Shown here: piece by piece, positions 43,854 to 53,325 of the stretch
Layout: each line of letters opens with the position of its first letter
Numbering within the stretch: position 1 is the stretch's first letter
Source of the DNA: Ignavibacteriota bacterium
GTDB taxonomy: Bacteria > Bacteroidota > Ignavibacteria > UBA10030 > SZUA-254
DNA length: 64,000 bases
Direction of reading: 5' to 3'
Assembly: GCA_025358305.1 (NCBI GenBank)
Contig: JANYJZ010000005.1
Span: forward strand, 92,271 to 156,270
Program-made: the position numbers and the translations under genes
The notes under the pieces: model-generated
The model's database searches: none
The model's input: only the letters and a program-made list of their open reading frames with translations
Told to the model about the DNA's origin: nothing

Positions 43854-44240
43854 ATGACGGCAACGATACTTTTGATCGAAGACGAGGCGCAACAACGGGA
43901 GGTATTACAGCTGATGTTTGAATCGGAGGGATTCCAGGTCACTGCGGCGGAGTCTGCTGAGGAGGCGCTAGAGTATCTACGAACGAGTGTACCACAACTC
44001 ATTGTCACGGACGTCAAGCTCGGCGGCGTCGACGGCATCTCGATGTTCGAACAGATCCGTCAGGACGCGAAGTTACAAAGCGTCCCGTTCATCTTCATCA
44101 CCGGCTACAACGACCCCGTCGCGATAGAGCGCGTGAAGAGCTTTGGATCAGCAGAGTACGTCACGAAGCCCTATGAACTCGACGATCTCCTGACCCGCGT
44201 CAAGCACCATTTTCCCCCCAACGCGACCGATCCCCGCTAG
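43854..44240 (+). CDS. Single-domain response regulator (CheY-like)
   Basis: A 128-residue receiver domain with no output domain. Acidic pocket LIEDE (9-12 region), phosphoacceptor Asp in VTDVKLGG, Thr in FITGY and Lys in VTKPYEL. Its kinase is not in the window. It would act by protein interaction or in a phosphorelay. Confidence 0.92.
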   Translation: MTATILLIEDEAQQREVLQLMFESEGFQVTAAESAEEALEYLRTSVPQLIVTDVKLGGVDGISMFEQIRQDAKLQSVPFIFITGYNDPVAIERVKSFGSAEYVTKPYELDDLLTRVKHHFPPNATDPR

Positions 44241-44259
44241 GCGCCCAGTCCGGGAACGC

Positions 44260-46080
44260 TTACTGCCTTCCTTGTAGGATCGCGGTCAACGAGACGATCT
44301 CCGTTCCCCGTTTCACCACGATCACCACCTCGTCACCGGGTTTGAACTCACCGAGCACGGCCGTAAAATCATAGATGTTCTTGATCTCTTTTTTGCCGAA
44401 CTTGATGATGATGTCGTTCGCCTTCAGTCCCGCCTTCTCCGCTGCGCTCCCTGCGCGTGTCCCGGAGATCTTTAATCCTTCGACGTCTTCCGCGTAGTCG
44501 GGCACCACACCAAGGCTGACTCTGACATCGCGGCGCTCGCTCGAGACGGCAGGAGCGGCGACCTTCGTGAACGGGGGGCGTTCCGGACGGTTGTCGAGCT
44601 GTTCGGCGATCCTCGATACGAGTGTGACAACGCGCTGTTCATCCGGGTAATTGATCTTATCCCACGTATCGGACGGCCGATGGTAGTCATCATGGAGGTT
44701 CGTGAAGAAGAAGAGTACGGGCAGATCCTTCGAATAAAAAGAGGCATGGTCGCTCGGGCCGTACCCGTCCTTTTTAAGCTTGAGGACGATGGACGGGTCG
44801 GTATTCTCCTTTCGCACGATCTCCTCGAAGACGGGCGACGTCCCGATACCCTCGACGACGAGTGCGCTGTCCTTCATTCTGCCGATCATGTCCATGTTGA
44901 TCATGGCGATGGTAGAGGCGAGGGGGATGAGCGGGTGTTTTACGTAATAATCGGATCCGAGAAGCCCCAGCTCTTCACCTGAAAACGATGCGAAGAGAAC
45001 CTGACGGCGCAACGTAGCGCGTTTTGTGGCAAGGTACTGAGCGAGTTCGAGGAGCCCCGCCGTCCCCGAGGCGTTGTCGTCTGCGCCATGGTGGATCGCG
45101 ATGGTGTCTGGTTTAAGGCTGCCGGAACCAGGGCCTCCCATCCCAAGGTGGTCCATGTGAGCCCCGATTACGAGGGTTTCATCGACGGGATCCGGCGCCC
45201 CCGGCTTGATGACCCCGAGGATATTCCGGCTGGTACTCTGGATCTTCGTGATCTCCGACCGAAGCGTGGCGGTGACTCCGTTGAGTCCGGCGGATTGCGG
45301 ATGCTTCGACGAGTTGATTTGTTCCTGGATGGAACGGAGGTCCCTGCCGACAGAATGGAGGAGGGAATCGCAGGCAGACGACGTCATGCTGATCGCAGCG
45401 ATGCCTGACGTGCCCATGCCCCGGTCGTAGGTCAGGGGGTAGAGTGTCGGGTGCTCCTCGTCGAGCGGACCGGTGACAAAGATCATTCCGGATGCCCCGT
45501 GCTCGCGAGCGTTGAACGCCTTTGACCGGATGGAGGCCTGGTTGAAGAACTTGCTTTCTGTCTTCTTGCCTTCAGGCGTGTAGCGAAGCATGATGACGAT
45601 CTTGTGGGTGACATCAATCCCATCGTAGTCGTCGTAGTGCAGGGACGTATCGGTGATGCCGTACCCGACAAAGACCACCGGTGCGATCAATGCTGTGTCG
45701 GTTGAGAAGGAGAGCGGCCGGAAGTCCTTTTCCGCGCGGAACTCATAGGTGCGACCCTCGACCGTCGTTGAGAACGCGTTGTGTCGACCGGCTTCGATCC
45801 CAGAGGTGAACCGGAACTCTTGAAAGTACGTTCCGTGATCGCCCGCGGGAAGCAGGCCGTATCGTTGAAACTCAGCCGCGATGTACTCCGCCGCCATCCT
45901 GTTGCCCTCCGTCCCTGAGCCGCGACCCTCGAGCCGGTCCGAGGCCAGATACTTGATGTGGGTCTGGAGTTCCGGTACGGTGATCTCTGCGGAGGAAGAC
46001 GAGGGTGTCTGAGAGGAGCAGCCGAAGAGGAAGAACGCCGAAAGGAAAAATGCGATGATGTGTAGTGTCAATCTTTTCAT
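44260..46080 (-). CDS. M28-family metallopeptidase lipoprotein with PDZ domain
   Basis: A 606-residue protein. The signal peptide ends in FLFGC (lipobox), so it is a lipoprotein. A PA domain is inserted before the M28 aminopeptidase core, which shows zinc ligands in GAHMDHLGM, HHGADDNASG, GEELGLLG, INMDMIGR and SDHASFY. A PDZ domain (about 520-605) ends the protein. It would cleave peptides in the periplasm or outside. Convergent with the response regulator. Confidence 0.9.
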   Translation of the reverse strand: MKRLTLHIIAFFLSAFFLFGCSSQTPSSSSAEITVPELQTHIKYLASDRLEGRGSGTEGNRMAAEYIAAEFQRYGLLPAGDHGTYFQEFRFTSGIEAGRHNAFSTTVEGRTYEFRAEKDFRPLSFSTDTALIAPVVFVGYGITDTSLHYDDYDGIDVTHKIVIMLRYTPEGKKTESKFFNQASIRSKAFNAREHGASGMIFVTGPLDEEHPTLYPLTYDRGMGTSGIAAISMTSSACDSLLHSVGRDLRSIQEQINSSKHPQSAGLNGVTATLRSEITKIQSTSRNILGVIKPGAPDPVDETLVIGAHMDHLGMGGPGSGSLKPDTIAIHHGADDNASGTAGLLELAQYLATKRATLRRQVLFASFSGEELGLLGSDYYVKHPLIPLASTIAMINMDMIGRMKDSALVVEGIGTSPVFEEIVRKENTDPSIVLKLKKDGYGPSDHASFYSKDLPVLFFFTNLHDDYHRPSDTWDKINYPDEQRVVTLVSRIAEQLDNRPERPPFTKVAAPAVSSERRDVRVSLGVVPDYAEDVEGLKISGTRAGSAAEKAGLKANDIIIKFGKKEIKNIYDFTAVLGEFKPGDEVVIVVKRGTEIVSLTAILQGRQ

Positions 46081-46240
46081 GGAACGTCTCGTCTGATTGT
46101 GAAGGATGGAATGGTATGGGGCGAGCGTGAGGCATACGAAGGAGCTACATGTGGAACGTTCGCACAGCGGAGTTGGAAGATGACGACGCCGAACTCCGCT
46201 GCGGCAGAACTGCCCGGGTGCGTGACGGGATCCGGCACGC

Positions 46241-47287
46241 TCAGGGTACCCAGTCTGCTGTGAAGATATTCGTTTCGCCTTTGACCGCGTCGTGTCTGTT
46301 AGAAGCGAATATCAAGTGCTTGCCGTCGCGGGTGAACACCGGGAATCCATCGAACGTGTCGTTGAATGTCACCTGCTCGAGGCCGGTCCCGTCCAAGTTG
46401 ACGAGGAAGAGGTCGAAGTTCCTCCCCTTGGGGTCGTTCATGTTCGAAGCGAAGATGATCTGTTTACCGTTCGGATGAAAATACGGAGCGAAACTCGCTG
46501 CTCCAGCGTTCGTAATCTGTTTCTTATTCCCGCCGTCCGCGTCCATGACGATGATCTCCATGATGGACGGGCGCACGAAGCCCTGCCCGAGGAGCTCTTT
46601 GTACTGAGCGACCTTTACGGAATCCGTCGGGTGATACCCCCGGTAGACGATCTTCCTGCCGTCGGGAGAGAAGAATGCGCCGCCGTCGTAACCGATCTCA
46701 TGGGTCACCTGGCGGATATCAGTGCCGTCGAGGTTCATCGTATACAGGTCGAGGTCGCCATTGCGGACGGAGGTGAAGACGATCCGGTCACCCATGGGTG
46801 ACACCGTCGCCTCTGCGTCATAGCCGTCCGTCTCGGTGAGGCGGCGGAGGATGGTGCCGTGGAGATCGCTCACGAAGATGTCATATCCCTTGTAGACCGC
46901 CCAGATATATCCTTTCGAAAAATCGGGGGGCGGGGGACAGTCCAGGGAGCGCAGGTACGTGGAGGAGTAGAGAATCGTCGAGTCGCCGGGAAGGAAGTAT
47001 GAACATGTCGTTCTTCCTGTGCCGCCGCTTAAGAGGCTCTGATCCTTGCCGTCGATCGACATCGTGAAGATCTGATCGCAATGATACGGCTCCCGGGTCG
47101 ATTGAAATGACAATTTGGTTTCATCGAAGGACAGGTACGCTTCGGCATTCTCGCCGCCGAACGTCAATTGCCGAATATTGCGAAGATGTCGTTCCTGCGG
47201 AAGTCTGAGAGAGTCGGCCGGTTGCGCGTACACGGTCGCACGCGCGAGGCAGACGAGGACTGTGAGGGAGACCAGTATTGCTTTCAT
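46241..47287 (-). CDS. Exported TolB/PD40-like beta-propeller protein
   Basis: A 348-residue protein with a signal peptide (1-21, cleaved after VYA) and several PD40 blades with repeats such as FTSVRNGDLDLYTMNLDGTD and FASNMNDPKGRNFDLFLVNL. No enzyme residues. Such proteins bind partners at the cell surface or act with exported peptidases. It lies 160 bases downstream of the M28 gene start region; that gap shows no gene. Confidence 0.82.
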   Translation of the reverse strand: MKAILVSLTVLVCLARATVYAQPADSLRLPQERHLRNIRQLTFGGENAEAYLSFDETKLSFQSTREPYHCDQIFTMSIDGKDQSLLSGGTGRTTCSYFLPGDSTILYSSTYLRSLDCPPPPDFSKGYIWAVYKGYDIFVSDLHGTILRRLTETDGYDAEATVSPMGDRIVFTSVRNGDLDLYTMNLDGTDIRQVTHEIGYDGGAFFSPDGRKIVYRGYHPTDSVKVAQYKELLGQGFVRPSIMEIIVMDADGGNKKQITNAGAASFAPYFHPNGKQIIFASNMNDPKGRNFDLFLVNLDGTGLEQVTFNDTFDGFPVFTRDGKHLIFASNRHDAVKGETNIFTADWVP

Positions 47288-47304
47288 GGGGGGCGGGAGT
47301 ATCG

Positions 47305-47853
47305 TTATTGGGCCTGTTTGAGGGCGTCCTGAAGTTTCGTGAACGAGACGAGATCCTTTGTCGAATACATGAGGTCCATGTAGACGATCTTTCCCTTCGT
47401 ATCGATGACGTACACAGTCCGTTTGTTGTATCCGGTGCTTTCATTGAAACTCTTGTAGCGGGCTGACACCTCATGCTTATGGTCGGAGGCAAGCATGAAG
47501 GGAAGAGTGTGAAACTTTGCCCACTCGTGGTGGGAGTAGACGTAATCACCGCTGATCGCGATGACGTCCGCGTTAAGCTTGGAGAGATCTCCGAAGTTAT
47601 CCCGCATCGTACAAACCTCCTTCGTGCACCCGCCACTCCAATCCGCGGGATAGAACGCAAGGATGATGAGTTTCGGTCCGATCAGCGAAGCGAGGTGGAG
47701 GTCCTGCATGCCGACCGAGTCCTTCGTCGCATACGGAAGGGAGAAATCGAGATATGCGTCGCCGATCTTAAGGTCCGGATATTTGTCTATCTGCCCGAGA
47801 ACAGAACTCAGACATGCGATCGAAAGGAAAAGACAGTATACTGCGATTCTCAT
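47305..47853 (-). CDS. Exported peroxiredoxin, PrxQ/Bcp type
   Basis: A 182-residue thiol peroxidase. A signal peptide (1-20, SSVLGQ) precedes a thioredoxin fold with FYPADWSGGCTKEVCTMRD: C76 is the peroxidatic and C81 the resolving cysteine, the C-x4-C spacing of PrxQ/Bcp. Export is less usual for this class. GGAGG precedes the chosen ATG by 5 bases; an upstream frame to 47943 is not needed. It lies 17 bases upstream of the beta-propeller gene. Confidence 0.88.
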   Translation of the reverse strand: MRIAVYCLFLSIACLSSVLGQIDKYPDLKIGDAYLDFSLPYATKDSVGMQDLHLASLIGPKLIILAFYPADWSGGCTKEVCTMRDNFGDLSKLNADVIAISGDYVYSHHEWAKFHTLPFMLASDHKHEVSARYKSFNESTGYNKRTVYVIDTKGKIVYMDLMYSTKDLVSFTKLQDALKQAQ

Positions 47854-47931
47854 TGATCCTCCATGGATTACGTGAAAGGTGAAGGCTCCCGGACGGATTG
47901 CGACGGGCGGGTCCTCGGCAATGAACCGTGA

Positions 47932-47960
47932 AATATACGACATTGATCATTGAAATGAAA
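47932..47960 (-). promoter_or_regulatory. Possible promoter of the peroxiredoxin gene
   Basis: Minus strand: TTTCAT, 17-base spacer, TATATT. The leader would be about 72 bases. Confidence 0.4.
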
Positions 47961-48017
47961 GAAGTATCTGCCGATCCCGCTCCCGTTCGACCGCTTCGGC
48001 AGGAGAACGTGTGGAGC

Positions 48018-48053
48018 AAAAAAAAACCTCCAGAGAGCATTTCTGGAGGTTTT
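48018..48053 (-). terminator. Terminator of the aceB-aceA operon
   Basis: CCTCCAGA / TCTGGAGG, extended by four A:T pairs to 12 bp, with a 7-base internal loop region. Nine A on the plus strand give a U-tract for minus-strand transcripts. It lies 38 bases after the aceA stop. Confidence 0.88.
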
Positions 48054-48090
48054 AGTGGATCGAGGAGGATTCTCTCCCTGCGAGCGCGCG

Positions 48091-49431
48091 TCAGTCGTGC
48101 TTTGAGGCCGCCTGCACGCGCTCCCGGAGAGAGCTCCGCGCCGGATGGTGGCCATTCTGCGGGTGGAACTGCTGCGCTTCCGTAGATTCGCCGAGGGCGA
48201 GCGTTGAGAGCTCGCCTCCTGCGATGACCTGCGCAACTTCGTCGAAGAATCCTGTTCCCACGAACTCCTGATGTTTGACCGCCTTATATCCGTCGGGTTC
48301 GCTGTGGAATTCGCGCTCCTGGAACTCAGCGTACGCTGTCATTCCGAACTCCCGGTACGCCTTGGCGAGCGTGAACATGGAATGGTTCAACGAGTGAAAT
48401 CCCGCGAGCGTGACGAACTGAAACTTGTATCCCATGGCCCCGAGTTCACGCTGGAACATTCCGATCGAGACCGAATCGAGTTTTCGCTTCCAATTGAAGG
48501 AGGGGGAGCAGTTATAGGCGAGCAGTTTGCCCGGGAATGCAGCGTGGATGGACTCCGCGAACCGCCGCGCCTCGTCGAGATTCGGTTCGGACGTCTCGCA
48601 CCAGATGATATCGGCGTACGGGGCATACGCGAGTCCGCGGGCGACGGCGGCGTCGAGCCCGCCTCGGAACTGATAAAAGCCTTCTGTCGTTCTCTCGCCC
48701 GAAATAAATCGGTGGTCTCTCGGATCGATGTCGCTCGTGAGAAGCTTCGCGCTGTCCGCGTCGGTGCGGGCGATGAGCACCGTCGGAACATCAAGCAGGT
48801 CGGCGGCGAAGCGCGCAGCGGTAAGCTTCTGGATGAATTCCGACGTCGGAACGAGGACCTTGCCGCCCATATGACCGCATTTCTTCGCCGAGGCGAGTTG
48901 GTCCTCGAAATGGACTCCACCGGCTCCCGCTTCGATCATTGCTTTCATGAGTTCGAAGGCATTCAGCGCGCCTCCAAACCCTGCCTCCGCGTCGGCGACG
49001 ATCGGTGCAAACCAATGGATCCCATTCCTTCCTTTGGAGTGATGGATCTGGTCCGCACGAATGAGGGCGTTATTGATCTTACGGACCACCGAAGGCACGC
49101 TGTCCGATGGGTAGAGGCTCTGATCGGGGTACATCTGTCCCGCCCCGTTCGCATCGGCTGCCACCTGCCACCCGCTGAGGTAGATCGCCTTGAGTCCGGC
49201 CCGAACCTGCTGGATCGCCTGGTTGCCGGTGAGCGCTCCGAGAGCGGGAACGTACTCGTCCGTGTGGAGGAGCCGCCAGAGTTCCTCTGCACCGTGACGG
49301 GCGAGGGTGTGCTCGATGCGCAGGGTCCCGCGAAGACGTACGACATCCTCGTAGGTATACGTTCTTTGCGTGCCGATCCAGCGGTCCGGCGCGCTGCTCC
49401 GAGCCTCGGGTGCGGTGATCTGATCGTTCAT
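48091..49431 (-). CDS. aceA: Isocitrate lyase
   Basis: A 446-residue TIM-barrel enzyme that splits isocitrate to succinate and glyoxylate. The catalytic loop [10 protein letters not shown] is present with the cysteine, and the C-terminal [14 protein letters not shown] resembles the usual active-site lid. AGGAGGGG lies 6 bases before the ATG. It follows aceB by 20 bases. The pair lets the cell grow on acetate or fatty acids. Confidence 0.96.
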   Translation of the reverse strand: MNDQITAPEARSSAPDRWIGTQRTYTYEDVVRLRGTLRIEHTLARHGAEELWRLLHTDEYVPALGALTGNQAIQQVRAGLKAIYLSGWQVAADANGAGQMYPDQSLYPSDSVPSVVRKINNALIRADQIHHSKGRNGIHWFAPIVADAEAGFGGALNAFELMKAMIEAGAGGVHFEDQLASAKKCGHMGGKVLVPTSEFIQKLTAARFAADLLDVPTVLIARTDADSAKLLTSDIDPRDHRFISGERTTEGFYQFRGGLDAAVARGLAYAPYADIIWCETSEPNLDEARRFAESIHAAFPGKLLAYNCSPSFNWKRKLDSVSIGMFQRELGAMGYKFQFVTLAGFHSLNHSMFTLAKAYREFGMTAYAEFQEREFHSEPDGYKAVKHQEFVGTGFFDEVAQVIAGGELSTLALGESTEAQQFHPQNGHHPARSSLRERVQAASKHD

Positions 49432-49451
49432 GTTAGCCCCTCCTGTGAGTG

Positions 49452-51152
49452 TTAGAGATAATCGTAAGCGGAAACCGTAAGGAACTCTACGAATGATTCT
49501 GCGCTGATAAGCTGGTCGAAAAGTGCGGCCGCAAGCGTGAACCGGCCGTGTGCAAACTGTTCATCACCCAGCTCCGAGATCATGGCATCGATCTCCTGGC
49601 GCATGCAGCTCCTGACAAAGCCCAAGGTCACGTGCATGCCGTTCGTGAGCACGACTCTGTGATGAATGGCCTGCCACACCTGAGCGCGCGAGATCTCTGC
49701 GGTCGCGGCGTCTTCCATCAGGTGGTACAGAGGCACTGCGCCGACGCCGCGGAGCCACGCCTCGAGATACCTGATGCCGACATCGATATTCTTACGGAGA
49801 CCTTCTTCGGTAATTTGGCCGGCGGGCATGCGGAGGAGATCCGTCCCTGTGATGTTGAGCTCGGCTCTGCGACGGTGGATCTGGTTCGGTTCCGGCATTC
49901 CGGCGTCAAAAACTTCACGTGCAATTTGAACGAGCGCCGGATGCGCGACCCACGTCCCGTCGTGTCCTGCAGTGACCTCGCGTTCCTTGTCCGCCCGAAC
50001 CTTTGCCATCGCGTTGGCATGAGCAGCGTCGTCGGACTTGATGGGGATGTTCGCCGCCATGCCCCCCATCGCATGGGCACCGCGCCGGTGGCAGGTTTGG
50101 ACGAGGAGATTGACATACGCTGAGAGGAAGGGACTCTCCATCGTGACAAGGTTCCTGTCCGGGAGGAGGAAGCGCGGATCGTGACTGAACTTCTTGATGA
50201 CGCTGAAGATGTAGTCCCATCGCCCGCAGTTCAACCCGGCGGACCTGTCGCGAAGTTCGAAGAGGATCTCGTCCATTTCGAACGCGGCGAGGATCGTTTC
50301 AATGAGGACGGTCGCTTTGATGGTCCCGGTAGAGATCCTCAGGTCCTCCTCAGCGGTGCTGAAGACGGCATTCCAAAGGCGCGCTTCAAGGTGATTCTCG
50401 AGTTTCGGGAGATAGAAATAGGGCCCGCTGCCTCGATCGTTGAGCGCACGCGTGTTGTGAAAGACATACAGACCGAAGTCGAACAGAGCCGCGGACACCG
50501 GCCTGCCGTCGATGAGGAGATGACGCTCTTCGAGGTGCCATCCGCGCGGCCGCGCCATAAGGGTGGCCGTGGAGTCATGGAGGCGGTACACCTTCCCCTT
50601 CGGGCTCGTGTGGGAGATCGTCCTTCGTACGGCCGCGTACAAATTGGCCTGGCCGCAGAGAGAATTCGCCCACGTCGGGGACTGCGCATCTTCAAAATCT
50701 GCCATGAAGACCCGAGCGCCGGAGTTCAAGGCGTTGATGACCATCTTCGTGTCACCTGCGGGGCCCGTGATCTCAACCCTGCGGTCGGAGAGGTCGGAAG
50801 GGACAGGTGCGACGGTCCATTCGCTCCTGCGAAGCAATTCTGTCTCGGGAAGGAACATCGGGAGATGCCCCTGGCGCAATTGGTCCTGAACGGTCTTCCT
50901 TCTCTGGAGAAGCCGCACTCGTTCGCTCTCATGCCGCCGGGACAACCGTGCGACGAAGCGCACCGCTGGTGCGGTGAGGATGTGTGAATATGCCGGCGGA
51001 ACTGATGCCAGGAGCTCGATCCCTTCCGACCGGAGCGACGCAAGCGGATCGTCGATGATGAAAGGCGCCTCTGCGAGATGCAACGGGGTCCCGGACTCCT
51101 CGCGGGATGCGCCCGGAGTGCCTCCAGGTTCGTTGGAGTATGCTGCGTTCAT
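49452..51152 (-). CDS. aceB: Malate synthase A
   Basis: About 566 residues. It condenses glyoxylate with acetyl-CoA to malate. Motifs: [46 protein letters not shown] region (about 265-295) and [14 protein letters not shown]. The chosen ATG gives [11 protein letters not shown]; a longer frame upstream lacks family similarity. First gene of the aceBA operon. Confidence 0.95.
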   Translation of the reverse strand: MNAAYSNEPGGTPGASREESGTPLHLAEAPFIIDDPLASLRSEGIELLASVPPAYSHILTAPAVRFVARLSRRHESERVRLLQRRKTVQDQLRQGHLPMFLPETELLRRSEWTVAPVPSDLSDRRVEITGPAGDTKMVINALNSGARVFMADFEDAQSPTWANSLCGQANLYAAVRRTISHTSPKGKVYRLHDSTATLMARPRGWHLEERHLLIDGRPVSAALFDFGLYVFHNTRALNDRGSGPYFYLPKLENHLEARLWNAVFSTAEEDLRISTGTIKATVLIETILAAFEMDEILFELRDRSAGLNCGRWDYIFSVIKKFSHDPRFLLPDRNLVTMESPFLSAYVNLLVQTCHRRGAHAMGGMAANIPIKSDDAAHANAMAKVRADKEREVTAGHDGTWVAHPALVQIAREVFDAGMPEPNQIHRRRAELNITGTDLLRMPAGQITEEGLRKNIDVGIRYLEAWLRGVGAVPLYHLMEDAATAEISRAQVWQAIHHRVVLTNGMHVTLGFVRSCMRQEIDAMISELGDEQFAHGRFTLAAALFDQLISAESFVEFLTVSAYDYL

Positions 51153-51501
51153 GAGAATCCGTCTTGTGTCGTGGGTCTGCTCTTGACGACTGCTGAAGCG
51201 TGGAAGACGTTGCGCGCTGCCCACTGTTTGGGGGTGAAGAGAGGGATCCCGCGCGCTACGATCAGTAGGAATATTGCGCTTTTCCTTGAGCGTAGCTGTG
51301 ACGGTGAGCAAACTATAGAGTGGAGGGGAGGTGCTACGCGGGCGTCAGGAAGCGGCTGTCGGAGTAAAACGTGCCTGTTTCAAGTTGCAAATGAGGACTC
51401 TTTCATCCTCAATGGAGGGGCCTTGATTTTCCTGTTTTTGTGCAGATCGTATCCCTCTCGGGGGGGGGCTTCATGGCGCCCCCCGGAGAAAGGGAGGATC
51501 A
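51153..51501. other. Intergenic region between aceB and the metal permease
   Basis: 349 bases without a convincing gene. It should contain the aceBA promoter (minus strand); TATAGT at 51312-51317 is a candidate -10 but has no good -35. Two hairpins lie nearer the permease: TGAGGA/TCCTCA at 51392-51411 and a G-run/C-run stem at 51460-51484, possible 3' ends of the metal operon. Confidence 0.5.
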
Positions 51502-52347
51502 TCAGTGGGCTGAGGCGTGCTTCTGCTGTTTCTTCAGGAAGCCCTTCACCACGCGGAGGATCGACATGAAGCAGAATATCCCTCCGAGAACGGCGACCAC
51601 CGATGATCCCGCAGGAAAGTCGAACTGGAGCGCAAATGCGAGACCGAGCGTACCGCCGAGCAGGCTAAGGCCGACCGCGATGAAGACCACGGTCCAATTG
51701 GAACGCGCCAGCATGATGGCGGAGACTGCGGGGATGATCAGATACGAGAACACCGGGATCACGCCGCCAGCACGGACCGCTAAGACGATGGTCAGGCCGA
51801 TCGAAAGATAGAACAAGAAGTTCCAGATGTTGAAGAGGCCTACTTTATGGTGTTCTCGTTGTTCGAACATCTCGGTCAAAGCGAAGAACTTCTTGTGGAA
51901 GATGAGCTGGACCGCGCCGATCAAACCGAACACGAGAGCCATTTCCGTGATCTGTTGCGTCGTAACGGTGAACAGGCTGCCGAAGAGCACCTCCGAGATG
52001 TCCGACTCGCCGTGGGGAGTCTTCGCGATAAAGAGGACGGTCGCGGCCGATGCAACCGCATAAATGATGCCGATGACGGCTTCCTGCTTGAGGCGCCTAT
52101 CCTTGATGTTGATCATCGAAAGGAGGAATGCCCCGACGAGCGTGAAGATCACCGAGATGAGTGTCGCGTCCTTCTCGATGAACCCGGCAAAGGCCACGCC
52201 CAGCATCGAGATCTGGCCGAGGGCGAGATCGACGAACACGATCCCCCTGCCGACGACATGTACGCCAAGGTAGGCGAGGAGCGTGCCCATGATGAGACTG
52301 ATCATGAGGGCATTGAGCACGAAGTCTTGTTTGAACATTTCCAACAT
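51502..52347 (-). CDS. Metal ABC transporter permease (ZnuB/TroC family)
   Basis: A 281-residue ABC-3 type permease with about eight to nine helices. VGRGIVFVDLALGQISMLG (29-47 region) and the DRRLKQEAVIGIIYAVASA loop are typical. It would import zinc, manganese or iron with the binding protein 29 bases upstream. No ATPase gene is next to it. Confidence 0.88.
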   Translation of the reverse strand: MLEMFKQDFVLNALMISLIMGTLLAYLGVHVVGRGIVFVDLALGQISMLGVAFAGFIEKDATLISVIFTLVGAFLLSMINIKDRRLKQEAVIGIIYAVASAATVLFIAKTPHGESDISEVLFGSLFTVTTQQITEMALVFGLIGAVQLIFHKKFFALTEMFEQREHHKVGLFNIWNFLFYLSIGLTIVLAVRAGGVIPVFSYLIIPAVSAIMLARSNWTVVFIAVGLSLLGGTLGLAFALQFDFPAGSSVVAVLGGIFCFMSILRVVKGFLKKQQKHASAH

Positions 52348-52376
52348 GCTGATCTTCCCTTCGGGTCGTTGTAGTG

Positions 52377-53297
52377 TTAGTGGGTCGTGTGTTGGAATGC
52401 GCTGACGAGTGCATTCACATCATGTTCGAAAAGATCGAAATAATCCTTGATACTGTCGTCCGCGCCCACAGAGGTCGCCAGGACCACGACCTTGGCACCC
52501 GATTGGCGGGCAACCAGGTCCGCTGATTCCGTGGTGAAGTACGGGGAGGAGATGATGACCGGAATACTCTCGCGCTTGATCTCGCCGATGACCTTCATGA
52601 GCTGGTTTGGGGAAGGAGGGATACCGGGTTTTGGCTCGAGGAAGTCGATGATCTGGAGGCCAAAGCGCTGTTCGAAGTAGACCCATTCATTGTGATAGGC
52701 GATGATATGCTGACCCTTGAACGGGGCCATCTTGCTGATCCATTCCTTGACCTTGACGTCGATCTTGTCATTGAAGGTCTTCAGGTTCGCTTCGTACATC
52801 GCTTGGTTCTCAGGAGAGAGCCGCACAAGCCCTGCGCAGATCGACTGGGCGATCGCTTTTCCGCGGACCGGATCGAGCCAGTAGTGCGGGTTTCCGAAGA
52901 TATGAATGTCCCCTTCGGCGCGGTTGACGCTCGATGGCACCTGGAGGAGTGGGACATTCGCGGAGGCGTCGACGTACCCCTCGCTTCCTTTTTGTATCTT
53001 CGAATTACGTGCGCTGTTGAGGAGCGGCGGCACCCAGCCCGTCTCCAGATCGAGGCCCACGGTGACGAACATGTCCGCCTTCGAGAGCTTCAGAATGTAG
53101 CTGGGTTTCGGGTCGACGAAGTGGGGGTTCTGAAAACCCGTTGCGATGGAAAAGACCTCCACCTTATCGCCGCCGATTGCTTCAGTGATGCTTTTGAGGT
53201 CGGTGAGTGTCGTTACAACGCGAAGCGTTCCTCCCGCCAACAGAACGGCAGGGAGGAAGAGCATCATGATGATCGTGAGTATATGATTGCGTCTCAT
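52377..53297 (-). CDS. Metal-binding periplasmic protein (ZnuA/TroA family)
   Basis: A 306-residue cluster A-I binding protein with a signal peptide (1-21). Likely metal ligands are H59 (NPHFVDP), H138 (GNPHYWLDP) and H202 (AYHNEW), with an acidic fourth ligand near the C-terminus. The His-rich loop of Gram-negative ZnuA is absent, so zinc versus manganese is open. AAGGAG lies 6 bases before the chosen ATG. Confidence 0.9.
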   Translation of the reverse strand: MRRNHILTIIMMLFLPAVLLAGGTLRVVTTLTDLKSITEAIGGDKVEVFSIATGFQNPHFVDPKPSYILKLSKADMFVTVGLDLETGWVPPLLNSARNSKIQKGSEGYVDASANVPLLQVPSSVNRAEGDIHIFGNPHYWLDPVRGKAIAQSICAGLVRLSPENQAMYEANLKTFNDKIDVKVKEWISKMAPFKGQHIIAYHNEWVYFEQRFGLQIIDFLEPKPGIPPSPNQLMKVIGEIKRESIPVIISSPYFTTESADLVARQSGAKVVVLATSVGADDSIKDYFDLFEHDVNALVSAFQHTTH

Positions 53298-53325
53298 GGA
53301 GACTCCTTTGTGATAAGAATGTCGG

